Source of the DNA: Candidatus Limimorpha equi
GTDB taxonomy: Bacteria; Bacteroidota; Bacteroidia; Bacteroidales; F082
Assembly (NCBI GenBank): GCA_018065885.1
Contig: JAGHSL010000182.1
Coordinates: forward strand, 1-7,614
DNA: 7,614 nucleotides
Reading direction: 5' to 3'
The notes beneath the pieces are model-generated. The model was not told the DNA's origin, ran no database searches, and was given only the letters and a program-made list of their open reading frames with translations. This document shows positions 1 to 5,498 of this stretch, piece by piece. The position numbers were made by a program, and so were the translations under genes. Numbering within the stretch: position 1 is the stretch's first letter; each line of letters opens with the position of its first letter.

Positions 1-163
1 AGATTGGCTTGTCCTGGTTTTCCATTTTCTTGTCCAAATAATCACGGCATTTCTGAATGCGGTTGATGGCATCTTCCGAGAGGGCGAGTTTATATCCGTT
101 ATGGAGGATTTCGTCGACTTGTTTAAAAGTAAGTTCTTCTGAACTGATGTAATGTGTTTTCAT
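1..163 (-). CDS. hutH: Histidine ammonia-lyase, N-terminal fragment (cut by window edge)
   Basis: Reading leftward from an ATG at 163-161 gives 54 codons open to the window edge. The peptide begins MKTHYISSEELTFKQVDEIL, continues with a region containing LALSEDAINRIQKCRDYLDK, and ends QDKPI. This is the usual start of aromatic amino acid lyases: a helix-forming EELT/DEIL segment, then a CRDYLD helix, then PI, which in the family precedes YGITTGFG. The next base after PI is T, consistent with the expected Tyr codon. The family deaminates L-histidine to urocanate in the cytoplasm, the first step of the Hut pathway, using an MIO cofactor made from an Ala-Ser-Gly that lies outside this window. 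The gene starts 58 nt after the methyltransferase stop, on the same strand. I see no convincing promoter in that gap, so it may be read through from upstream. A tyrosine or phenylalanine ammonia-lyase paralogue cannot be excluded from the N-terminus alone. Confidence 0.82.
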   Translation of the reverse strand, partial: MKTHYISSEELTFKQVDEILHNGYKLALSEDAINRIQKCRDYLDKKMENQDKPI

Positions 164-221
164 ATTGTATTGATTTGTAATTTGTTGTTTCTAATGATAA
201 ATGGAACTTGTCTGTTCAAAA

Positions 222-1283
222 TTATGATGCTGTAATAAGTATTTCTGAGGATGTTTTGTTGCTTAAGACATATTTCATTTTTTGGCTTTCATAGACTTTA
301 ACATTTTTGCCTTCGTTTTCCAGTATGTCAATGATGGTCTCAACACTTGGAATCCCATCTGAACGATAAGAAATAGCTAAAATGCTGTCTTTGAAGTTGT
401 GAATAAGTTTTTCAAATGCCGTCGAGATGGTTTTCGGATTGGTCCATTCTGATGGAACGGCTTTCAAGCGTCGGTGTTTGCTTGAATAATCAATTTTTTC
501 GCTCCAATGTTCATAATCCATCAAACCTTCTAAAAAGTGATAGAAATCAGCGTAATTTACACCAATGCCATTTGATGAGATATAGGGTGTGTCAACATAC
601 ACGAAATCAAAGTGATTGGATATTGTGCAAGCATCTTGGTTTATGGATTGATTGTGCTTCCCGTTGGAGAATATCGCATTATTGGCTTCCTTTACGAAAG
701 TCTTGAAATGTTCTTCAAAAGGTGTGTCCCAAGTCGCTTTGTTGCCAAAACTTCTTTCAACTTCTTGTAATCTGATATACAGATTTTTGCGGTGGAAAAG
801 ATTGTATGGACGCTTGATGATGCAGGCTTGGAACAAAGCGAAATATAAGATTGCCTGTTGGTATTTGTCCTGAATAGACCTGATGTTTGTCACGACAAAA
901 TCAAGCCAATTGTTTTCTTCATCTGTATAGTAAATGTTGGAGAACGTGTCTGCTATGAATGACGGATATTGAATGTCGGAATGACGAGTCAGCACATACT
1001 GCACTACATCATCTGAAACTTTTACCGTGTCATTTTCAACGAGTGCCCGCCCAATCATAGAGTTGAATGAAAGTATGTCATTGTATGTGACACATTTCCC
1101 CTCTTTTTTCATTTTATAAGCAATGCATCCGGTGCCTCCAAAAGCATCCAAAACAGAATTGAAAGGCAGGTCTTTCACACATTCCCAAATCCAGTCGACA
1201 TATTTCAACTTGCTTCCCTGATATCGTGTTGAGGGAAACATTGGGGTGATTTCTATGTCGAAAAGATTCAGTTGCTCAAACAT
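222..1283 (-). CDS. D12-class N6-adenine DNA methyltransferase of the EcoRV-like R-M system
   Basis: A 353-residue methyltransferase, predicted to transfer a methyl group from S-adenosylmethionine to adenine N6 and so protect host DNA from the adjacent nuclease. Motif X is STRYQGSK (about residues 18-25), followed by motif I DAFGGTG (46-52) for AdoMet binding. YND (67-69) ends the next strand, and catalytic motif IV is DTPY (231-234) within FVYVDTPYISS. The motif order X-I-IV is that of the D12 (Dam/alpha) class. Thr in place of the first Pro of DPPY is a variant. The open frame extends 34 codons upstream into the endonuclease gene. I chose ATG 1283 because it lies 2 nt after the endonuclease TGA and immediately precedes the recognisable protein. 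Residues 4-8 read QLNLF, resembling a sliding-clamp-binding peptide. The gene is AT-rich compared with hisS. Target specificity is inferred as GATATC only from the partner nuclease. Confidence 0.9.
   Translation of the reverse strand: MFEQLNLFDIEITPMFPSTRYQGSKLKYVDWIWECVKDLPFNSVLDAFGGTGCIAYKMKKEGKCVTYNDILSFNSMIGRALVENDTVKVSDDVVQYVLTRHSDIQYPSFIADTFSNIYYTDEENNWLDFVVTNIRSIQDKYQQAILYFALFQACIIKRPYNLFHRKNLYIRLQEVERSFGNKATWDTPFEEHFKTFVKEANNAIFSNGKHNQSINQDACTISNHFDFVYVDTPYISSNGIGVNYADFYHFLEGLMDYEHWSEKIDYSSKHRRLKAVPSEWTNPKTISTAFEKLIHNFKDSILAISYRSDGIPSVETIIDILENEGKNVKVYESQKMKYVLSNKTSSEILITAS
1220..1225. other. GATATC: the only predicted self-target site in the window
   Basis: A by-eye search for the EcoRV palindrome GATATC finds one copy. 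It lies in the methyltransferase gene where the codons for Arg-Tyr-Gln of the motif X peptide RYQGSK are read (minus strand CGA TAT CAG). About two copies would be expected by chance in 7.6 kb, so the low count carries no weight. The site matters only because the system's own gene would need methylation if the predicted specificity is right. Confidence 0.8.
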
Positions 1284-1285
1284 GA

Positions 1286-2059
1286 TCAGATGCCTTTGAA
1301 AGTTCTGTATTCTTCGATGTTTTTGTAATAAGGTGCTGGCAATTGAGCAGCATTTGCCATGTCGCTTGTCAAATAGTACATCCAATAATCATCGAAAACG
1401 CTTTCTCCCAGTGTTGAGAATAGGCCGTTACCGTTGATTAAGTTTTCTATTTTTGTAACGCCACCAATGTTTTTGGTATTGCCGCTGCCGGGCCTGTCAA
1501 TGGCAATCTTGTATTTTTCCTGAGCAAAGAAAACGAAGTCTTTAGCCACGGATTGAATGTTTTGCAAATCATCCAATTGATGAATTTCGCCTTCGTTTAT
1601 TCCATCGCATCTCGAATAAATCAGTCCCAAGACAAAATGACCGGCATATTCATTGTAAGGGAACATGATGTTTTTGGTGCTGTTCCTATTCCTGAAATAA
1701 CCTGTAAATGCACCCAATGTCATCCCGTTGACATGTTCGGCATCTTTGCGATAGGTTGATTTTACGTCAACGGCAAATTTATTGCCTTCGTTATCAATAA
1801 ATGTAATGTCGGGATAGAAATTCTGCTCGCTACAGGGCTGCCATTCAAGTCCGTTCCGTGATGCAAACTCGTTGATTCTTGGAAATATCAACAACTCCAT
1901 GATTTTGGAAATCACTTTCGTGTCAGCCGAAATCGTGTAAATGTTTCTTGAAACGTCAATGAAACCCTTGACAATCCAATCGCCATTGGCAGTAGCGACC
2001 ATATCCTGCAAGGAGGCAGCTTCCTGCTGAAGGAGTTGAAGAAATTCGTCTTTTGTCAT
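1286..2059 (-). CDS. EcoRV-family type II restriction endonuclease
   Basis: A 257-residue protein that aligns by eye along its whole length with EcoRV (about 245 residues), a dimeric PDDEXK endonuclease that cuts GAT^ATC bluntly. SADTKVISKIMELL (44-57) matches the EcoRV segment carrying Glu45, here E55. QNFYPDITF (79-87) supplies the first metal-binding aspartate, D84, and AVDVKSTY (96-103) supplies D98 and K100, equivalent to EcoRV D74, D90 and K92. STKNIMFPYNEY (127-138) and GSGNTKNIGG (191-200) match the corresponding EcoRV stretches; the latter is the base-reading recognition loop. The C-terminal DYW and EEYR motifs also agree. The first gene of the R-M pair, it starts 6 nt after the hisS stop and ends TGA-TC-ATG into the methyltransferase gene. 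There is no controller gene. All catalytic residues are present, so it is predicted active. GATATC specificity is an inference. Confidence 0.93.
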   Translation of the reverse strand: MTKDEFLQLLQQEAASLQDMVATANGDWIVKGFIDVSRNIYTISADTKVISKIMELLIFPRINEFASRNGLEWQPCSEQNFYPDITFIDNEGNKFAVDVKSTYRKDAEHVNGMTLGAFTGYFRNRNSTKNIMFPYNEYAGHFVLGLIYSRCDGINEGEIHQLDDLQNIQSVAKDFVFFAQEKYKIAIDRPGSGNTKNIGGVTKIENLINGNGLFSTLGESVFDDYWMYYLTSDMANAAQLPAPYYKNIEEYRTFKGI

Positions 2060-2065
2060 AATGGT

Positions 2066-3421
2066 TTAAATAATCGTTTCAACTAATTTGTTTGCTTCCA
2101 CGCTTTCCTGACGACCTTCTTTCATCCACTTCACGGTGAATTTCTGTTCGGCGACTTCCTGCTCACCGGCAATGATGACAATCGGAATGTTGCGTTGGTC
2201 GGCGTATTTCATTTGCTTCTGAATCTTGGCGGCATCGGGATAGATTTCGGCATTGATGCCGTGCTTGCGTACCTGATTCAAGTATTTCAGGCAATATTTT
2301 TCTTCATTCGGTCCGAAATTCAGGAAAATGGCCTTGGTGCTTTCCGACATGGTCTCGGGGAAGAGGTTGAGGCCTTCGAGCACATCGTAGATGCGGTCGG
2401 CACCGAAACTGATGCCCACACCCGACACATTCGGCAGACCGAAAATGCCGGTCAGGTTGTCGTAGCGGCCACCGCCTGAGATGCTGCCCATCGGGAAGTC
2501 CTTGGCTTTCACCTCGAAGATGGCGCCTGTGTAGTAATTCAGGCCGCGGGCCAAAGTGAGGTCAAGCTCGGTGTCGATGTTGAGTTCCATGTTGTCGATG
2601 TAATCGAACAGGGTCTCCAGTTCTTCAATGCCTTTCTGACCGACTTCGTTGTCGAGCAGCGGCTTCAGCTGAGCGATCTTCTCGCGCACGTCGCCTTTCA
2701 TGAAGAGGATAGGCTGAAGCTTTTCGATGGCTTCTGGTTCCAGACCCTTTTCGGCAAGTTCGGCGTTGACGGCATCAATGCCGATTTTGTCTAACTTGTC
2801 GATGGCAACCGTAATGTCGACCAAAGCATCCGATTTTCCGATGTATTCGGCAATGCCGGCCAAAATCTTGCGGTTGTTTATCTTAAGAATAACATTGATT
2901 TTCAGATTTGTGAAAACCTCGTTGACAATCTGCACCAGTTCGGCTTCGTTGAGGATGGAGTTGCTGCCGATGATGTCGACGTCGCATTGGCAGAATTCGC
3001 GGTAGCGGCCTTTCTGCGGACGGTCGGCACGCCAGACGGGTTGAATCTGATAGCGCTTGAACGGGAAGGCGATTTGGTCGCGGTACATGGTGACGAAGCG
3101 GGCAAATGGAACGGTGAGGTCATAACGCAAGCCTTTCTCCGTGATTTTGCTTGCTAATTTTAGCGATTCAAGTGGCTCGCCGTTTTGCTCGATGCCCGAC
3201 ATGAAATCGCCGGAGTTCAGCACTCGGAACAAGAGCTTGTCACCTTCGTCGCCGTATTTGCCAAGCAATGTACTGAGGTTTTCCATCGATGGCGTTTCAA
3301 TCGGTTGAAAACCAAAACGCTTGAAAACGCCTTTGATGGTGTCGAAAATATAATTGCGGCGCACCATGACTTCGGGCAGGAAGTCGCGGGTGCCTTTTGG
3401 TATGGATGGTTTTTGTGCCAT
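2066..3421 (-). CDS. hisS: Histidyl-tRNA synthetase
   Basis: A 451-residue class II aminoacyl-tRNA synthetase that charges tRNA-His with histidine using ATP in the cytoplasm. The N-terminus PSIPKGTRDFLP (5-16) is the family start. DLTVPFARFV (101-110) and motif 2, KRYQIQPVWRADRPQKGRYREF (122-143), form the active site around ATP and the tRNA acceptor end. LARGLNYYTGAIFEV (290-304) is the HisA histidine-binding signature. SGGGRYDNL (315-323) is the HisB signature, and GVGISFGADRI (334-344) is motif 3. Residues from about 363 form the anticodon-binding domain (NFGPNEE, AEIYPD, IPIVIIAGEQE). The length is normal for this phylum and no key residue is missing. The gene lies 19 nt after the MBL-fold gene and 6 nt before the restriction endonuclease gene, all on the minus strand, so probably one transcript. 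No promoter is visible in the 19-nt gap. Confidence 0.97.
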   Translation of the reverse strand: MAQKPSIPKGTRDFLPEVMVRRNYIFDTIKGVFKRFGFQPIETPSMENLSTLLGKYGDEGDKLLFRVLNSGDFMSGIEQNGEPLESLKLASKITEKGLRYDLTVPFARFVTMYRDQIAFPFKRYQIQPVWRADRPQKGRYREFCQCDVDIIGSNSILNEAELVQIVNEVFTNLKINVILKINNRKILAGIAEYIGKSDALVDITVAIDKLDKIGIDAVNAELAEKGLEPEAIEKLQPILFMKGDVREKIAQLKPLLDNEVGQKGIEELETLFDYIDNMELNIDTELDLTLARGLNYYTGAIFEVKAKDFPMGSISGGGRYDNLTGIFGLPNVSGVGISFGADRIYDVLEGLNLFPETMSESTKAIFLNFGPNEEKYCLKYLNQVRKHGINAEIYPDAAKIQKQMKYADQRNIPIVIIAGEQEVAEQKFTVKWMKEGRQESVEANKLVETII

Positions 3422-3440
3422 TATCTTGTGTTTTGTATGT

Positions 3441-4853
3441 TTATTTCAGTTCAAATGTCTCGCCTGGTTCAGGAATGACGATGTTTTCAAAGCCTTCCTT
3501 GCGCAGCTGGCGTTTGTAGAATTTCAGGGCATCAGGCTCGCCATGGACGAGGAACACCTTCTTGACTTTTTTCGGGTCTTGGCATTTCAGGTAGTCAATC
3601 ATCTCGGAATAGTCGCCGTGACCGCTGAAAGCATCGATGGAGTAGATGTCGGCCAAAACGCTGTATTCGTTGCCGAAGATTGACACCACTTCCGGTCGCG
3701 GGTCAGCCAACAGTTTGGCGCCCAAAGTTGTAGGAGCGCAATAGCCGATGGCCAGGATGGTGTTGTTCGGGCGGGCGATGCTGTTGGCGATGTGATGCTT
3801 CACGCGGCCGGCTTCCATCATGCCCGATGCGGAAATGATGATGCAAGGCTCCTTGCGTGCGTTGAGTGCCTTCGATTGGTTGACATCCCTGACGAAAGTC
3901 AGGCTGTTGAAGCCAAACGGGTCGGGGTCGTATTTGATGACATCACGGACGTTTTCGTTGAACAAATCCAGATGCATACGGAAGATTTCGGTAGCATTGA
4001 CGGCCAGCGGGCTGTCGACAAATACAGGAATCTTTTCAGGCAGTTTGCCTTCGTTGTAGAAATTGTTCAGCAAATACACGATTTCCTGCGTGCGGCTGAC
4101 GGCAAATGACGGAATGATGAGTTTGCCTCGCTTTTCGATGCAGGTGTCGTAGATGATTTTAAGCAGTTGTTCTTCAGCGTTGGTGCGGTCAGCATGAAGA
4201 CGGTTGCCGTAGGTGGCTTCGGTGATGATGTAGTCGCAATGCGGGAATGCCTCGGGCGAACGCAGTAGGTAGTTGTATTCGCGGCCGATGTCGCCCGTGT
4301 AGCCGATGCGCGTCATGTCACCGCCTTCGTCGATTTCGATGATGGCGCAGCCGCTGCCCAGCAGGTGGCCTGTGTTGTTGAACTTCACCTTGATGTTATT
4401 GTCGAGGAACACCCAACGGTTGTAGGATGTGCTGAGGAACAGCTCCATGCAGGCACGGGCGTCTTTCTCGGTGTAGATAGGGTCAAGGGCAGGAAGGCCT
4501 TCCTTGCGGCGCTTCTTGTTGAACCATATCATATCGTTTTCCTGAATGAAACCGCTGTCGGGCAACATGATGCTGCAAAGGTCGCGGGTGGCGTCGGTGC
4601 AGACCACTTGTCCGCGGAAACCTTGCTTGTAATAATAGGGTATCAGGCCGCAGTGGTCAATATGGGCGTGGGTGAGGATGATGTAATCTATTTCCTTAGG
4701 CTCGACCATCGTGTTGCGGTTCGATGCATCGGTCTCAAGGCCTTTGCCTTGGAACATGCCGCAGTCGAGCAGTATTTTCTTTCCGTGGTCGGTGATTATC
4801 AGGTGCTTGCTGCCGGTGACTTCCTGCGCTGCACCAATGAATTTGATTCTCAT
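3441..4853 (-). CDS. MBL-fold beta-CASP metallo-hydrolase (RNA-processing nuclease type)
   Basis: A 470-residue cytoplasmic protein of the CPSF73/YSH1-like branch of the metallo-beta-lactamase superfamily, whose characterised members are zinc-dependent RNA nucleases. The metal ligands are all visible: THAHIDH (61-67), TGHLLGSG (161-168) and YTGDIG (185-190). The beta-CASP insertion follows, with motif A in TEATYGNR (211-218), SFAVSRTQE (249-257) and FVDSPLAV (278-285). SASGMMEAGRVKHH (341-354) carries motif B, and motif C is SGHGDYSEM (410-418), with VHGEP (436-440) near the end. The protein is complete and seems catalytically intact. It is the first gene of the putative operon with hisS and the R-M pair, preceded by a Bacteroidota-type promoter about 20-50 nt upstream of its ATG. 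The exact substrate, such as mRNA or tRNA precursors, cannot be read from the sequence. Confidence 0.93.
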   Translation of the reverse strand: MRIKFIGAAQEVTGSKHLIITDHGKKILLDCGMFQGKGLETDASNRNTMVEPKEIDYIILTHAHIDHCGLIPYYYKQGFRGQVVCTDATRDLCSIMLPDSGFIQENDMIWFNKKRRKEGLPALDPIYTEKDARACMELFLSTSYNRWVFLDNNIKVKFNNTGHLLGSGCAIIEIDEGGDMTRIGYTGDIGREYNYLLRSPEAFPHCDYIITEATYGNRLHADRTNAEEQLLKIIYDTCIEKRGKLIIPSFAVSRTQEIVYLLNNFYNEGKLPEKIPVFVDSPLAVNATEIFRMHLDLFNENVRDVIKYDPDPFGFNSLTFVRDVNQSKALNARKEPCIIISASGMMEAGRVKHHIANSIARPNNTILAIGYCAPTTLGAKLLADPRPEVVSIFGNEYSVLADIYSIDAFSGHGDYSEMIDYLKCQDPKKVKKVFLVHGEPDALKFYKRQLRKEGFENIVIPEPGETFELK

Positions 4854-4876
4854 GGTAGAACTTAGTTTTAAACCTC

Positions 4877-4906
4877 CAAAAGTAGTAAAAATTCTTGAAA
4901 GTGAAA
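4877..4906 (-). promoter_or_regulatory. Bacteroidota-type promoter for the MBL-hisS-R-M operon
   Basis: On the minus strand the box TACTTTTG (4884-4877) matches TAnnTTTG, the -7 element of Bacteroidota, at every specified position. A TTTC (4906-4903), one mismatch from the TTTG -33 element, sits 18 nt upstream. Transcription would start near 4872, giving a leader of roughly 20 nt before ATG 4853. This is the only promoter-like sequence I find upstream of the four packed minus-strand genes. Confidence 0.5.
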
Positions 4907-4946
4907 TTATTGTTTGCTTCAGATATTACAAAAAAATCGGTATTTG

Positions 4947-4977
4947 TTGCGAAGTAGCCGAGATATGTATAATTTAG
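4947..4977 (+). promoter_or_regulatory. Promoter for the small membrane protein gene
   Basis: TTG (4947-4949, part of TTTGTTG) is followed after 20 nt by TAATTTAG (4970-4977), which differs from TAnnTTTG by one base. Transcription would start near 4983, again about 20 nt before the ATG at 5003. This box and the minus-strand promoter at 4877-4906 are divergent within the 149-nt gap, so the two transcripts diverge without overlapping. Confidence 0.42.
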
Positions 4978-5002
4978 CCGTCTGATTTAATCTTTAAGGG
5001 AA

Positions 5003-5419
5003 ATGTTTGACTACTTTTATTACAGATTGTTTAATTACTATGCAAAAGCCTACACACGGCTTGGCTGTTCATGGGATGATGATTATTTTTCATATCATGC
5101 ATCTTCAGCACTCTCTGTACTTCAATCAATGTTGATATTTTGCACAATAATGTCATTAAGGATTTTCCGCTTTTTTGATTACATTTTCACAGATACTGTA
5201 ACATTTGTTTTTATCGGTATTTGGTTTGCCCTTTTAATTGTCATTTTGCCTCGTAAAAACAGGAAACATTATAAGGACAAAATTTCGGAATTGTCAAAAA
5301 AATACGAAAATAGTCCTGCAAACCGATGGTTTAAAAACTGGATGTTTCTTATACTATTATTCCTATTCATTTTTTTCCCCATCCTTTTGGGTGATTTCTT
5401 AGGATGGGTGATAGGGTAA
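5003..5419 (+). CDS. Small three-helix membrane protein of unknown function
   Basis: A 138-residue protein whose family I cannot name. The N-terminus is rich in aromatic residues (MFDYFYYRLFNYYAKAYTRL). Three hydrophobic stretches follow: about residues 36-56 (SALSVLQSMLIFCTIMS and on), 65-83 (TVTFVFIGIWFALLIVIL) and 112-137 (WMFLILLFLFIFFPILL and on). A charged segment, PRKNRKHYKDKISELSKKYEN (about 84-104), lies between helices two and three. By the positive-inside rule it should face the cytoplasm. There is no signal peptide or catalytic motif. The gene has its own promoter candidate, an AAGGG just before the ATG, and is AT-rich (19/60 G+C at 5101-5160). Short membrane proteins with a similar aromatic start occur as hypothetical proteins in Bacteroidales, from memory. 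It precedes the YhcG-like gene by 79 nt on the same strand; a functional link is not shown. Confidence 0.75.
   Translation: MFDYFYYRLFNYYAKAYTRLGCSWDDDYFSYHASSALSVLQSMLIFCTIMSLRIFRFFDYIFTDTVTFVFIGIWFALLIVILPRKNRKHYKDKISELSKKYENSPANRWFKNWMFLILLFLFIFFPILLGDFLGWVIG
5378..5408. repeat. 8-bp inverted repeat at the 3' end of the membrane protein gene
   Basis: CCCATCCT (5378-5385) and AGGATGGG (5401-5408) are perfect inverted copies separated by 15 nt, inside the last codons of the membrane protein gene. No T run follows the hairpin on either strand, so it does not look like an intrinsic terminator. It may be chance or a weak 3' structure in the mRNA. Confidence 0.4.
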
Positions 5420-5434
5420 TGTGAATTTGTTGAT

Positions 5435-5469
5435 TTTCCGATGTTACTGCTGAAATTTTATTATTTTTG
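5435..5469 (+). promoter_or_regulatory. Candidate promoter for the YhcG-like gene
   Basis: TATTTTTG (5462-5469) matches the TAnnTTTG -7 element exactly. No good TTTG lies at the usual spacing; the best is TTTC at 5435-5438, 23 nt upstream, so the -33 part is weak. A start near 5475 would leave a leader of about 24 nt. The region is T-rich, which raises the chance of an accidental match. Confidence 0.38.
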
Positions 5470-5498
5470 CCACAAGCATTTATTTTCTTTATGTTTCG

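Noticed and set aside
192..220. Possible hutH promoter: minus-strand TTTG (220-217) and TATCATTA (199-192).
   Set aside because: The spacing is 17 nt and the second box misses two of six specified bases, so it is not better than chance in AT-rich DNA.
1370..1378. Possible internal promoter for the methyltransferase: minus-strand TACTATTTG inside the endonuclease gene, about 90 nt upstream of the methyltransferase ATG.
   Set aside because: The spacing inside the box is three bases instead of the two in TAnnTTTG, and no TTTG lies at a proper distance upstream. It is too weak to list, although an internal start here would solve the expression-order problem.
1284..1385. N-terminal extension of the methyltransferase by 34 codons, overlapping the endonuclease gene.
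   Set aside because: The extra peptide lies wholly within the endonuclease coding region in another frame and resembles no methyltransferase. ATG 1283 right after the endonuclease stop is the better start.
4365..4865. A 166-codon plus-strand open frame opposite the MBL-fold gene.
   Set aside because: It is antisense to a strongly conserved gene with all motifs intact, in GC-rich DNA where opposite-strand frames stay open. The peptide shows no recognisable domain.
5378..5408. Terminator for the small membrane protein gene.
   Set aside because: The stem is perfect but lies within the coding sequence and is not followed by a T run, so I list it only as an inverted repeat.
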